Source: Strongyloides papillosus (lineage: Eukaryota; Nematoda; Chromadorea; Rhabditida; Strongyloididae). Taken from it: a stretch of DNA of 64,000 nt. Below the pieces are notes generated by a model. That model ran no database searches and was not told the origin of the DNA. It was given only the letters and a program-made list of their open reading frames with translations. The stretch covers positions 2,474,623 to 2,538,622 of the forward strand of contig SRSI01000079.1 of the NCBI GenBank assembly GCA_005656395.1, in the 5' to 3' direction. Both the position numbers and the translations under genes were made by a program. How positions within the stretch are numbered: the stretch's first letter is position 1; the number at the start of each line of letters is the position of its first letter. Below are positions 9,342 through 21,494 of the stretch, one piece after another.

Positions 9342-12312
9342 GAATTGTCGCTTTTTTACCGCCTGACGATAGCGTCTTTCTCTATTTTTTATTGTCATCA
9401 AAAATGGACAAATCTAAAGATCTATCGGAAAAAAGAAGAAAAGTGAAGATTAAGCTAGCATCTAAACTTCAAAATGACGAAACTGCTAATAATTTAATAT
9501 TTGCTACTTATAACTGCAGGTCTTTTCCAAAAGGAGGAGAACAAGAACTCATTTACCAAATGAATAACCAAAAAATAGATTTGATTACATTAACAGAAAC
9601 AAGAAGTAAAAAAAAACAAACTGTAACAGAAAATGGTTTCTTAATATCCCTATCAGATGGAAATAAATTTGCAGGGGTAGGATTTGCCATAAACAATAGA
9701 TTAAGAAGGTCAGTAATTCAAATTGAATATTACAACGAGAGAATTGGGTATCTAGAAATGAAAATTGATGACTACGAAATCGGCATATGGGTAATATATT
9801 TTTACACAGAATGTTCCAACAATGAAGAAGAAAAAGAAAAGCTAATAGAGATACTAATTGAGAAAGTGAAGTCCAAACAACACTTACACCAGAAAATGAT
9901 AATGGGAGATTTCAATGCGTGTATTAGTTAATAGTAAAATTAACAGAATAAATGGTGGGAGAAATTTTGAAAATATCAAAATTAACTCAAACGGTGAATA
10001 CCTACTTAAATTAGCAATTGATACAGAAATGGCTATTACCAATACGCATTTTCAGAAAAAACCACATAAAAGATGGACACATGAATTACCTGGGCCAGTT
10101 AATAAACGTGAATACAAAGAAGATAGATGGAAATATAGAAGAACACTCGATTATATTCTAGTGAAAGACATCCGAAGTATAAATGATACACAAGCATTAA
10201 ATAAAGAAAAATTTGACCCATTTTCTTCAGATCATAGACCATTATATTGCAAAATCGTAATAAACAAAAAGTTAATTAGTGCTATGAAATATGCAAGATA
10301 CCTACAGAAAAAAAAGAAAATTAACAACTTTGATGAGATACTATCTGGAAGAGCAAAAGAGATTCAGAAAGAAATAGAAAATAAACTAAAATCAAATACA
10401 AGTAACGTGGATAAAAAGATAGAAACATTAACAAAAGTTATAAAACAACAGGTAGAAAGACTGAAAGAAACTACAAAGAAAAATTCAAGAGATTATTATG
10501 AAGGATCAACAAAAAGTATGTTGAACGATAGAATGAATCTACTAAACAAATTGAAATCGTCATCAAAAATAGAAGAAAGAAGAAAGATAAGACAAGAATT
10601 ATTAATAATAAGTATGTACATTCGAAAGAAAATGAAAGAAGACAAAGAGTTAAAAGAAAAAAGAATAGTCGAAGAATATCTAGCAAAAAGAAAAGGTATC
10701 AAAAAAGCAAGAAAAGAATTGATAACAGACAAAATAGAAATTTTGATATACCAAAAAGTAATTCAAAAATATTATGAAGATCTCTTTAAACTAAAGGAAG
10801 AAGATCATGAATACGTACAAATATTCAAAAACGAAATAAATAATATCGAAAAAATAGAAGAGAAAGAAGAGAGCTTTACAATGAAAGAAATGTTTTATGC
10901 TTTTAAAAGTTTATCCAAATATAAAGCAATGGGTGTTGATAATCTGTTATCAAACGATATTAAATTAATTTTTAAAAATAATCCTTCAATTCTATTAAAA
11001 TTAGTTAATGAAATGTTTGAAAAAGTAGAAACTCCTAAGACATTTAAAATATCAAAAGTGATTCTACTTTTTAAAAAAGGTTTAAAAGAAGATCTCAACA
11101 ATTATAGATGCCTGTCAATAACAACACATCTATACAAATTAGTAACAATTCTAGTACTGAACAAACTTAGGAAATATACGGAAAGTGAGAATGGAATAGG
11201 AAAATATCAAGGAGGATTTAGACCAAATAAAGATTGTTCATACTGCATAACAACAGTAGAAAAAATAATTGAAAAAAGATTAGAATATGGAAAAAGTATA
11301 GGTATAATATGTTTAGACTTCTCAAAAGCATTCGATAAGATGTACAGAGAAGGAATAGAATAAGGACTAAGAATGTTACAACTACCAGAAAATTTGATCC
11401 AATTTATAAAAGAACTAACATTTCAAAATATCTTATCATTTGAAATAAATAATAAGAGCTTCCTAATTGAAACAGAAAGAGGTGTAAAGCAAGGGTGCTC
11501 AATATCACCAATTCTGTATACAATAGGCCTTGAAATGGCATTAAGAGAAGCTAGTAAAATTCTGGAGGAAAATGAAAAAACGTTAAAGAAAAACATGCAA
11601 CCAAATGGAATAGAAATAGGAAATAAAAACGAAAAAATGATACTAAGATGGATGTGCTATGCTGATGACACATGTTTGATAGTTCCAAACAGAAGAGCAG
11701 CACAATTACTATGTAAAACGGTTGAAGAATGCTGCAAAAAATACGGTCTCTCGCTTAATGCAAGTAAAACACAAATGATAGCAACGAGTACCTTTCTAGA
11801 TGGAGTGGAAATTGATGGGGTAAAATTAAAAGCTCAAAAAGAGCTGAAATACCTTGGAAAAATAATTTCAATTAAAGAAAGGAAACTTAATACTACAGAA
11901 ATAAGGAAAAAAATATGGAAAAAAAATGTTTGCTATCAAGAAAATACTTTAAAAATGGCCTAAGGGGAAAATTGGAACATATTTGTATAATGCAATTATA
12001 ATACCCACAGAAATATATGGAATATCATGTGGTTCAATTAATAAAACTGAGAAATCAAAAATAAATGGCACCTTGAAACAAATCACAAAGAAACTTGCCG
12101 TATCTTTTGACGAACAAAAAATATGGGAAAGAATCTACAAAGATAAAGAAAGAATAATATGTAAAAATGTAATGGTAAAAAAGATAAAAGAAAAAGATGA
12201 ACAAAAAAAGAGGAAAAGAGGAAGACCAAAAAAGCGCTTAGAAGAGTAATGTTAAATGTGAGCAAAATTAATATAATTTTCGAATCCAAGTTGTAAATAA
12301 ATAAATAAATAA
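9342..12312 (+). mobile_element. RTE-like non-LTR retrotransposon, dead
   Basis: Sits inside the tRNA-inserted element: ATAATTTTTATGT (13 bp) is present on both sides (9329-9341, 12313-12325), and copy 2 of the host element at 44.2 kb has the site once, without the insert. It ends in a TAAA repeat tail rather than poly(A), as in the RTE group. Length 2971 bp with a short 5' leader of ~60 bp. The target duplication is perfect, so the insertion is not ancient. Confidence 0.88.
9404..12249 (+). pseudogene. Endonuclease-reverse transcriptase ORF, broken
   Basis: The first ATG is at 9404. N-terminal apurinic-type endonuclease: ATYNCRSF, LITLTETRS, MGDFNA, and further on SSDHRPLY. Reverse transcriptase follows: LDFSKAFDK, RGVKQGCSISPILY, catalytic CYADDT, LNASKTQM. 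The C-terminus ends in RKRGRPKKR, an AT-hook-like motif. It is broken by a frameshift near 9920-9930, an in-frame TAA at 11361-11363 (frame resumes at once), and a frameshift near 11950. Endonuclease plus RT with no RNase H and no gag ORF fits the RTE group. Confidence 0.85.
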
Positions 12313-12833
12313 ATAATTTTTATGTCACTTTAAATAAAATGATCTAATAATGATTAATATATACATTTTTTCGATAAAATATAAAGTGATAAATTATATA
12401 ACTTATGAAAATATACATTATTTTGATCATATTTGGTATAAAGAAAATTTTTAAAACATAAATTGTATTTAACAATAATAATTGTATTAGTGTTACATAT
12501 TTTTATTTAATATGAGTATTCTATTTTTCCAATGTACAAACATATCCAGTACATATATTAACGAAGAAATCGCTCTTAGAATTTTATAACCTTAAAATTG
12601 GTGTTTCAGTCTTAAAAAGTATATATTTCACAAGGATAATAATTTTGTTATCATTATTACGATGTAGTAAAAAATTCGTACTTCAAATTGGTAAAATCTA
12701 AAGTAAATATACTTGATATTTATATTTTATTAATAACTATCTTGAGTGAAACGAGAGAGACCTCGTTTCTTTTTATTTTGTTTTGATGACCAAAAGGGTT
12801 ATGTGACCCAGTCATCCTTATAATTTCTTTACC

Positions 12834-12840
12834 TATAAAA
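12834..12840 (+). promoter_or_regulatory. LTR TATA box
   Basis: TATAAAA in the context CCTATAAAAGGAGG, about 90 bp into the LTR; the likely pol II promoter of the element. The same site is in the 3' LTR. Confidence 0.65.
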
Positions 12841-13007
12841 GGAGGATTACCTAAACCTCCTGGCTTGTTTCGCTTGTTAGTTTTATCCTTTTTACCCACG
12901 TAATTGTATTAACCTATTCACCCTCTAATATTCTAATTTCCCTACTCCTACTATTGTATTCTCCCTACTACACTGGTGATTCTTTATTGTATCTTTTATT
13001 TATATAT

Positions 13008-13013
13008 AATAAA
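13008..13013 (+). promoter_or_regulatory. LTR polyadenylation signal
   Basis: AATAAA about 75 bp before the LTR end, placed as expected for R/U5 polyadenylation; repeated in the 3' LTR. Confidence 0.5.
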
Positions 13014-13084
13014 GTTTCTATATTATCACTAGTGTACTAACCTTAGAAGAACTGGAGACCAGGCACAAATCACTTAATTTTTGC

Positions 13085-15798
13085 TGGAAGTTATAACCTG
13101 GTTGTGGATCTCTAAAAGTCCACCATCTCCAACCGTATCCGAAGCTGGTCAAGGATACGTAGTCCAAAGATTGGATCAGTCATCTAAGGCGAATCTCCAA
13201 CAACTCGGAGTCTTATCGGGAGATCTTGTCAACCCAAACTAACAATTCTGTAGAATCGTGCACCCGTGTTTGCACACTTTTTTGTTCGTGAATCCCCGTT
13301 ACTGGAGCCGTGTGAAATCCACCAACATTCTTATTATTCTACTAGTAGCCGTTATTATTCTTACTTTACTACCTCTATATTACATTATTTCTCTATTTCG
13401 CGTACTTCTTTGGGAAAATTCGAGGATCCCAAATATTTATTAATTTTTCTACATTTATCTATCCTGTTGGAGCCGATACCCAACAGAATCTTATTTATTC
13501 GTGTTCTACCGTGGTCTACACGTAAGCCGCCTTCGTCTAGCGCCGTGTACATAATTCTGATATCAATAGTCCATCTAGAAAGGACAATCCGTTGGTGAAG
13601 ACAGGGTCAGCTGCATCCTGTAGTGTGTGTGTATATGAGCCATCTCTTGGAAGCTCCTCTTCTATTCTGTAAGCCTGTGATTAGTGTCACAGCATCTTCA
13701 ACTGTTCTGGAGGACCCGTGGGAAAGGTCCGTCTCTACTCTTGGGCTCTACATAGTGGTACTGGATCCACTATTCTCAACTCTTGTGTACGTGAGAAGCA
13801 ATCGATAAAGCTCTCACTTTTCTACATCTGACTACTCTTGGGGGATTATCTGTGAAGAATTAGAATCTTCTCTGGACTTGGAACTCGGACTTGGACTTAA
13901 CTTGGATCTTCGTGTATTCTGGACTCTTTTATTCTGGATCACTACTATTCTATATTCTTCTATCTATTACTCTATACTATCTATATTCTTCTATCTATTA
14001 TTCTATTCTACCGGTATCATATATTCCAATATATATACCGTCTATCTATTCAGTGGGATATAAGCCTTTGTGAGCGTAAGACATTTAATCTAGTGGGAAC
14101 AAGCCCTGCATCTGGGAAAGTGCAGTCATCTAAGAATATCGCTAAGAATTGTGGAATCCTCTGTCATACTGGTATATTATTTAGCACTTTTGAATCTTCT
14201 AAACGTTTGGGGGTATATTTCTGTGAACCTATTGGCAGCTCAGCAAACTCATCTTCTGCAGCATATTATTCTACTTTATTTATTACTAGCCGCATTACCG
14301 TATTCGTGCTATTCTATATTCTTTTTTTTATTCTTCTATTATCTAATAGTAATCTAATCTCAAGCCTGGTGAGAACGTTGCAGAATTCATCACTCATTTC
14401 TCAGTCACCAGCCGTCTTCAACTCTAAAGTCAGCAGCAAGCACATACTAGTAGAAGTCACTACTAATTAACTTCTATCTAGTTCTTCAATAGTAAATAAT
14501 CAACCTACATCAATAACTCTACTACATCAATAACTCCAACTCACTACAATCTTAACCAAACAATCCCAGTACAAATCCTGATCGAAAACTGTAGGGATCT
14601 ATGACGCACAAATTGGATTAAAAATATCCAACATATTATTTATTATTTACTATTTATTATTTATTTACTTTGTTTTACTATTATTTACTGTGTTTATTAT
14701 TATTTTACTACCATTTTATTAACTTTTTACTACTATTTATTTATTTACTATTATTTTTATTGTGCTATTTATAATTTTATTATACTATATATTACCCTTG
14801 AACACCCACAAGGATATTTATACTTGAAGAAACATTTGTGATCTGGTGCGAACCATTATCCAGATTTTGTGAACGAAATTATTAAATAATTCTGCCCCGA
14901 TCGAACTATTATTAAAGGGGAAACTCTATCACTTGAGAACGAACTATCTAAAATTCTGGAGAACAACTATTTGCTCTTAAATTCGAATTAAATATAGTAA
15001 GAGCTAGCGAAATCTTGATCTATCTACATTATTATTATCGTTCAAACTAAAAATTTTATTATTTCTCTATATTTCTAAAAACTATAATTTATCGTGCTGT
15101 TATCACTTTACAGCTCGATCCATTTAATCTCCAGCCGCATTTATCTAGCAGCTTGAAAAATTATTTACTTGCTATTTATATTTTGCTATACGAACGAATT
15201 TTTACTTCCTACATTTATTTGCTATTTCGAACTACGCAACTCAAGTTACGCACATACCCTTATTACTACCAATTATAAGGGAACTCTTAAACTATATTTA
15301 TTATCTATTTATTAGCAAACTCCAAAGGAGCTTGATACTTTTGTTGATAACTCCTCTGTAGCTTGCGATTATTTTACTATTTATTTAATTGCTATTTGGT
15401 TATCTATATTATTTTATTTACTTGCTATCACTTAAACTTACAAAATTTTTGGGCGTTCACTCAGGGATTTTATTTCATCAGGAAGATCTTCGGATTCTCC
15501 ACCTGATCAAGACCCTGATTCTGAAATCTCACTTGAACATAGTGAGGAAGAATACCGTCCTAGTTCTCGAACTGTTCTTGAATCTCACGAAGTTATAACT
15601 CGCAGTAAAGTTAAAACTAGGAAACCATCTACACGTTCTAAAAAGATACAGGAGGACGAACTTTATCTCCTTAATTCTACAAATAGTCTAAACTTACAAT
15701 CTCAAATAGCAAATAACCAACCTTCGCACATTCAAATAGCAAATAACCTATCACGCATCAATAACCTTCCAACTACGCAACTTAAAAAGCCAAAGAAA
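13085..15798 (+). other. Unusually long leader of the LTR retrotransposon
   Basis: 2.7 kb between the 5' LTR and the first gag ATG. It is pyrimidine-rich (many CTATT/TTATT runs, a TTTA-type microsatellite near 14625-14790) with several short chance ORFs. From about 15436 the gag frame is open with no ATG for ~120 codons before 15799, and CAG acceptor-like sites (near 15464 and 15481) lie at its start. A spliced leader that extends Gag at its N-terminus is possible; it is not shown. Confidence 0.6.
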
Positions 15799-18700
15799 AT
15801 GTCATTTGCTTGGACTTCACTTAAACCTTACGAACTTAAAGACTCGAACTTGAAGGCATATATTACCAGACTAGAACGATTGCTACTTATTGACGACATT
15901 ATTGATGACCAAAAGAAACTTAATGCTTTATTATCACTTATGCCTGATCCTATACTTCATTATTACGAAACTATTCAAAGTCCAGCAGAATCCTATCAAG
16001 CTGTTAAATCTACTATTCTCGAAAAATTTGGTGATAATATTTCTGTAGCAGCCGCACACTCTCGTCTCCGTGCGTTTTCATTAAACTGGAAGGAAAGCGA
16101 ATTTATGCAGAGCCTAACCGAATATGGTAATCTAATTAAGGCAACTGCTCCTTCACTTAATCATGAAGAATTACTGGCCACGCAAATTAACGCGGTAACC
16201 AGGTTAGTTAATGCGAATGACTCGCTCTTTAACAGATTGCTAAATAAATGCGATTATAAGACTTTTTCAGAAGTCGTATTGGACTTGCACTCCATTCTCG
16301 TCACTAATAAAGCTAGAAAAGAGAGGACATCAGCAGCTCATTCTATTCGTCGTAGCCGTAAACCCACAAAATGCTTTTATTGTGGTCGTCTTGGTCATGT
16401 TGAAGCTGATTGCCGTACTAAAAGAAGAAATCTAGCACGTTCCTCTACTTCGCAATCTCAATTTTCTCAAGCCTCTCAATCTAGTAATGTATATCGTCCT
16501 ATTTATTCTACTTCTTCATCTAAAGCTAATGCAGTTAATTCGAAACCACGTCATCCTACTAAACCGAAACAAAATCCTACAACTTCAGTAGTAAATTCAG
16601 TCGAACTAAATAAAGATGATCGAAATGGACCTCAAACCATAGTTCCTCTTACTATTCAGGACTATGAAGGTACTGCTTTAGTGGACACTGGCGCAACAGT
16701 GGACCTTATTAAAGAAAGTGTTGTAAAATCTATTAATCAACCTATATCTTCTCGAACTCGCATTATTAGAACTGCTTTAGGCGATCTTAAATCTACGAAA
16801 GGTCAAACTTTAATTACTTGCCGTCTTGGATCTTCAACTTTTGTCTCTATAGCAGATATCGTTGAGGATAACTTCATGGACCGTTGTTATGATATGATAC
16901 TTGGCACTCATTCTCTTCAAAAGCTGGGTAAAATTACTGTTAGTTGGAAAGACCGTTTACTCTTTATCAGAAAGAATGCTATTCCATTTATTGAAATCGA
17001 AACTCAAACCAACACTGTTAATGAAGTTAAAATTGCGAAACCTGAAGATACTATTGACGTGAGAAAAGAATTTCCTGACTTGCTAGATGTATTTAGCAAA
17101 GACAAATACGACATAGGTGAATGTACTATTCAAGTACCACCTCAATCATTTACGGAAGATAAGCTACCTCCTTTAAGAAGGTACAATTTTCCGCCCTCTA
17201 TTATTAATGTTGCTCGTGAAGAAATCGAAGCACTAGTTAAATCTAAAGTTCTCGAACCTGCTGATAACTTAACTCATCTTCACAATCTCATCTTTGTGAG
17301 AAAGGAAGATGGATCCTTGCGACCTACTACTGATCTTAGACCTACGAATAAAATAACTGTAAAAGCCACATATCCGAACAAATCTCTAAGAGAAATGCTA
17401 CGTATTAAAGAAGCCGGTTTATTCACTAAATTAGATATGACTCAAAGTTTCCATCAGTTTAAATTAGATCCGAAGGACTATGATCGTTTTGGAGTTTACA
17501 CACCATGGGGATGCTATCGCTATCTCAGGCTACCTCAAGGTTTCTGTAATTCTCCATCTATCTGCCAAGAAATAATGGATAGAATCACTCGCGAAACCGA
17601 ACATGCTACTTCTTTTCTTGATGATGTTATTATTTCTACTCGACCTAATCGTGAATTTCACTTACAAGAAGTTAGAAACACACTTCGCATCTTTAAAGAA
17701 TATGGACTTAAGTTAAATGAAAAGAAATGCGTATTTATGAGCAAGGAAGTTACTTTCCTTGGACACCGAATTAATTATGAAGGTATTTCACCTGATAAAA
17801 CTAATGTCGATGCTATTTGTAAAATTCAACCACCTACGAATATCAAACAACTACGCATGTTTATTGGCGCAGTTGGATTCTTTAGTATGTTTATACCGAA
17901 CTATAGCAATCTTATGAAACCTCTATTTGATCTATTAAAGAAAGATAAACCTTTTACTTGGTCATCTGATCAACAATCCGCATTTCAAAAAGCTAAGGAT
18001 TCTTTACTTTCGAACAAAGTCTTAGCACATTATGATCCTTCTAAAGAACTTTATATTTTCACAGATGCTAGTCAAAAAGGCTACGCAGGAATCTTATGTC
18101 AGAAGTTTGATGGACATTTTCGACCTATTATGTATTGGAGTAAATCCAGACCCAACCTGAAGCGTAATTATTCTTCTTGCTTAATTGAACTTCAAGCCGG
18201 TGTACTTTTCATGAGGAAAGTCAAGCATCTACTGCTGGGGAATACAACTATTTGGTATACGGATAGTAAAAGCCTCAGTCAAATTCTTCATAATTCCGAT
18301 GATATCAAATACTCTTCCTATATAGACGAACTTCAGCATTACAACCTTCAAGTTAAGCATCTTCCTGGTACCAATAATTCAATGGCAGATCTTCTTTCTC
18401 GTTGTGACTACTTCCAACAGAAGTGTTCAAATCTTACTGAACCACCTGCAGCTAATTTTGTATCAGAAATAGATTTAGTTGGTGAACAAGCCAAAATTGA
18501 AAAATTCTTAAAGTCTAAACCTGAAATCCAAAAAGTTCATAATATTTACGGTATCTACGAAAAAGGACCTGATGGTATTATCAAGTTCAAACCTTACCTA
18601 CCTGATCACCTTCTCGAACCTATTTGCAAAGATGCACATCTTCAAGGTCATTTTTCACCTCCGAAGATGGAACTTATGATAAATCAATGTTGGGCTAATG

Positions 18701-20061
18701 AGAAAACACGTAAAGCCTGTGAGAAAGTCTATTCCGAATGCAAAGAATGCCTATTCCGAAACCGTCTTAATAATAAAATTACCGATCCTCGCATTGTAGC
18801 TTTCCAAAAGCCACGAAGTTGCTATAATCTTGATATTTGCGGACCATTTCCTACTCACCTAAGTCAAAACGGAAATCGGTATATCCTACTTTGTGTGGAT
18901 AGTTTTAGCCGTTTCTGGATGGCAACACCGCTTAAAACAACCTCAACTAGCGAAGTTAGTTCTACTCTTATGAAAGAAATAATTTACCGTTATGGTAGAC
19001 CTATTCTTATGAAAAGCGATAACGCAACTTATTTGAACAATCCTGCTATGGAGCAGATTTGTAAATCTGCCGGAGTTAAACTTTATCATGGAAGACCTTA
19101 TATTCATACCAGTCAAAGTCTAGTCGAAAGAGCTTTTCTCAGCCTGGAGAACATTATCTCCAAAATAATCAACTCCGACTCTCAACCACAGTTTAAATAT
19201 TGGGACGAATGTCTTAATATGGCTGTGCATTTCTATAATAATTCACCTCAGTTAACTCTGAAAATCTCACCTTACGAACTCTTCTTTGGTACTGAACCAT
19301 ACTTAGACTTCCATACCGTAATCGAACAATTTGATGAAAAACTAGTTGACCGCGAAAGACAGTTTCAAGAGTTAGCATGGAAGAGGAAAAATAGTTATAT
19401 GGCAGCTTATCAAGCTATGCTAGAATCACGTCTCAAGGCAGCTCAAAAATTAAATAGACAAGTCATTAATTTTTCCATGGGGGTTGGGAAACAAATCCTG
19501 TTGAAGAAGGCTAATCCTTCAACAAAATTTGATTATATTTACGAAGGGCCGTACACTGTTCTCGAAAGTGACCCATACACTGTCAAATTCAAGAAAGACC
19601 CAAGCAGCAGAAAGATATTTCACGTACATCTTTCTCAAATCAAGCCTTATCGTGTTGAAGACGAACCTATCCAACCTACTTCAACACAATTCGAAGATAT
19701 TTCTCTACCTATTCCTACTTCTAATATTCAAAGTAATCCTAATTCTTCTAGTATTCCTAATTCTTCTTGTATTCCTAGCACACATATTCCTACTGATGGC
19801 AGCAATCTTCTTCTCTCTTCTTCTGAATTGCCTAGAGTCAAAAGACCTAGAGGCCGTCCTCGTAAACAGCCGTTAAATCAGCCACCATCTTCAAAACCAA
19901 AAGCACCTCAAGTTACTAAGCGACCAAGAGGTAGACCGCCGAAACGGAGAAAATTTTTATCTGCTAGGAGAAATAATAATCTTGGACCTGGAACCAAGGA
20001 TTCACATGGACCTAATGTACAAGTTAGGAAACGTGGGAGACCACGTATTCACGCTAACTAG
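15799..20061 (+). CDS. Gag-Pol fusion polyprotein, Ty3/gypsy type, 1420 aa
   Basis: A single ORF without stops. Residues 1-180 are retrotransposon Gag; the zinc knuckle CFYCGRLGHVEADC is at ~192-205; the protease active site VDTGAT at ~295-300. Reverse transcriptase has LDMTQSFHQF, LPQGFCNSP and catalytic FLDDV. RNase H has FTDASQKGYAG and YTDSKSLSQ. Integrase has the HHCC finger (HLQGHF...CKECLF) and D-D-E residues in DICGPFP, KSDNATYLNN and SLVERAFLSLENI. The last ~80 residues carry three GRP-core AT-hook motifs (RPRGRPRK, RPRGRPPKRRK, RKRGRPR). Gag and Pol share one frame, so no frameshift is needed. The ATG at 15799 is the first in frame, but upstream in-frame sequence may add an N-terminus. 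It looks competent for retrotransposition. Confidence 0.95.
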   Translation: MSFAWTSLKPYELKDSNLKAYITRLERLLLIDDIIDDQKKLNALLSLMPDPILHYYETIQSPAESYQAVKSTILEKFGDNISVAAAHSRLRAFSLNWKESEFMQSLTEYGNLIKATAPSLNHEELLATQINAVTRLVNANDSLFNRLLNKCDYKTFSEVVLDLHSILVTNKARKERTSAAHSIRRSRKPTKCFYCGRLGHVEADCRTKRRNLARSSTSQSQFSQASQSSNVYRPIYSTSSSKANAVNSKPRHPTKPKQNPTTSVVNSVELNKDDRNGPQTIVPLTIQDYEGTALVDTGATVDLIKESVVKSINQPISSRTRIIRTALGDLKSTKGQTLITCRLGSSTFVSIADIVEDNFMDRCYDMILGTHSLQKLGKITVSWKDRLLFIRKNAIPFIEIETQTNTVNEVKIAKPEDTIDVRKEFPDLLDVFSKDKYDIGECTIQVPPQSFTEDKLPPLRRYNFPPSIINVAREEIEALVKSKVLEPADNLTHLHNLIFVRKEDGSLRPTTDLRPTNKITVKATYPNKSLREMLRIKEAGLFTKLDMTQSFHQFKLDPKDYDRFGVYTPWGCYRYLRLPQGFCNSPSICQEIMDRITRETEHATSFLDDVIISTRPNREFHLQEVRNTLRIFKEYGLKLNEKKCVFMSKEVTFLGHRINYEGISPDKTNVDAICKIQPPTNIKQLRMFIGAVGFFSMFIPNYSNLMKPLFDLLKKDKPFTWSSDQQSAFQKAKDSLLSNKVLAHYDPSKELYIFTDASQKGYAGILCQKFDGHFRPIMYWSKSRPNLKRNYSSCLIELQAGVLFMRKVKHLLLGNTTIWYTDSKSLSQILHNSDDIKYSSYIDELQHYNLQVKHLPGTNNSMADLLSRCDYFQQKCSNLTEPPAANFVSEIDLVGEQAKIEKFLKSKPEIQKVHNIYGIYEKGPDGIIKFKPYLPDHLLEPICKDAHLQGHFSPPKMELMINQCWANEKTRKACEKVYSECKECLFRNRLNNKITDPRIVAFQKPRSCYNLDICGPFPTHLSQNGNRYILLCVDSFSRFWMATPLKTTSTSEVSSTLMKEIIYRYGRPILMKSDNATYLNNPAMEQICKSAGVKLYHGRPYIHTSQSLVERAFLSLENIISKIINSDSQPQFKYWDECLNMAVHFYNNSPQLTLKISPYELFFGTEPYLDFHTVIEQFDEKLVDRERQFQELAWKRKNSYMAAYQAMLESRLKAAQKLNRQVINFSMGVGKQILLKKANPSTKFDYIYEGPYTVLESDPYTVKFKKDPSSRKIFHVHLSQIKPYRVEDEPIQPTSTQFEDISLPIPTSNIQSNPNSSSIPNSSCIPSTHIPTDGSNLLLSSSELPRVKRPRGRPRKQPLNQPPSSKPKAPQVTKRPRGRPPKRRKFLSARRNNNLGPGTKDSHGPNVQVRKRGRPRIHAN

Positions 20062-20537
20062 TACCTATTCTCTAATTAACTATTATTATCTATGTTAAAT
20101 TTATACCAGTGTTAGTAGTGGACATTTGATTATGTTATTGTCCTATTGTCATTATTTTATTTTTACTCTATTACCTATTTTATATGCTTACACAAGAATC
20201 TTCTTGTGCAATTTTGTTCTTGTAATCTTTTTATTGTAATCTATCTGATGTTTTATGTACTACTGTGAATTTTGTTTACTATCATCTTTATCTTGCTATT
20301 TCAAGTTGCTATTTCAACTTGCTATCTCAAGTTGCTATTTCACTTTGTTTAAATTTTGGCAACCTGCTAAAGTTGCTATTTCATCACTTTGTTATTCTAA
20401 AGTTATTTTACTCTTGTTTTAATGCTATATAGCAGATTCTTCCCTACTTAACTTTATTATTATATCATGTTGCTACCTAAATTATACTCTTATTATTTCA
20501 TATTAGATTTTCCTACGGAAATCTCCAAGTGGGGTAG
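20062..20537 (+). other. 3' untranslated region with a short tandem repeat, then polypurine tract
   Basis: At about 20293-20342 a 15-17-bp unit close to TTGCTATTTCAAG is repeated three to four times, with diverged copies further on. The tract AAGTGGGGTAG lies directly before the 3' LTR. Confidence 0.7.
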
Positions 20538-20877
20538 AGTGAAACGAGAGAGACCTCGTTTCTTTTTATTTTGTTTTGATGACCAAAAGGGTTATGTGAC
20601 CCAGTCATCCTTATAATTTCTTTACCTATAAAAGGAGGATTACCTAAACCTCCTGGCTTGTTTCGCTTGTTAGTTTTATCCTTTTTACCCACGTAATTGT
20701 ATTAACCTATTCACCCTCTAATATTCTAATTTCCCTACTCCTACTATTGTATTCTCCCTACTACACTGGTGATTCTTTATTGTATCTTTTATTTATATAT
20801 AATAAAGTTTCTATATTATCACTAGTGTACTAACCTTAGAAGAACTGGAGACCAGGCACAAATCACTTAATTTTTGC
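20538..20877 (+). repeat. 3' LTR (340 bp)
   Basis: Identical by eye to 12745-13084; followed by the duplicated target TCTTG. Confidence 0.95.
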
Positions 20878-21494
20878 TCTTGCAAAATATCAAAAAATAT
20901 CTTTTAGATTTATGACATTATTTTTGTTAACATTATTTATGATGCAGTAAAAATCTTATATTTTCAGAATAGTAAAAATTTAGATTGATTTTGTTGTAAT
21001 ATTTAAATTGAATAATATTTACCCTTACAAAGTAAAAATTTGTTTTTATTTAAAATTAATACCATATTTTCTAGTTTAAAATAATTTTGCTAACGTTATT
21101 AATATTCATGACATAGTAAAAATCTATACTTTAAATTTGTAAAATCTAGAGTAATTATGTTTAACAATTGAATTTTATTAACAATTTGCTTAATAATTAA
21201 CAAGACTTTACTTACATTTTAATTATTAATGAATACATAGATTACCAACATAACATAAAATTTTTTTATATTCAAAATGTTACTATATAAATTTAATTTA
21301 CCAATAAAACAACAATAACATAAGTAATACATTAAATCATCAAAAAAATATTAAAAATTACATTTTTTCTTTGTTTATAATAGAATAAATTTACATAATT
21401 CTTATATTTTATAAACATAATCCGACACGAAACATGGTAAAAAATCACTGTGTGATTTTTGGCAAAAAACGCATTGTAAGATTGACGTGCTACC

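Larger units (their letters stand above)
12745..13084 (+). repeat. 5' LTR (340 bp)
   Basis: Identical by eye to 20538-20877. Contains a TATA box (12834-12840) and AATAAA (13008-13013). Confidence 0.95.
12745..20877 (+). mobile_element. Full-length Ty3/gypsy LTR retrotransposon, apparently intact
   Basis: Two 340-bp LTRs (12745-13084, 20538-20877) read as identical. Host TCTTG (12740-12744 and 20878-20882) is duplicated. The LTRs start AGTGAAACG; an alternative reading is AG...CT ends with a 4-bp duplication. TGGAAGTTATAACC follows the 5' LTR as a candidate primer-binding site, and AAGTGGGGTAG precedes the 3' LTR as polypurine tract. One 1420-codon gag-pol ORF is uninterrupted. Copy 2 of the host element at 44.9 kb lacks the insert. 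Identical LTRs and an open ORF mark it as one of the youngest elements here. Confidence 0.95.
9094..21494 (+). mobile_element. tRNA-inserted DNA element, copy 1, carrying two nested retroelements
   Basis: Left end GGGTACACGTCAATCTT; the right end inverted reads GGTAGCACGTCAATCTT. Flanked by the 9-bp duplication AGACGTGAT. Without its two inserts it is about 1.28 kb and matches 44240-45525 along its whole length, with only small indels. Near the left end a motif close to TTTTTGTCAAAAAACGCA occurs twice, and TGTGTGATTTTTG is found near both ends. There is no ORF of its own, so it is non-autonomous. A 9-bp duplication fits Mutator or Merlin-type transposases; the superfamily cannot be settled without a transposase. 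Confidence 0.88.

Noticed and set aside
13258..14470. Several short plus-strand ORFs in the 340-bp-LTR element leader
   Set aside because: Low-complexity Tyr/Ile/Ser-rich translations from pyrimidine runs, overlapping in different frames; no sign of a protein family.
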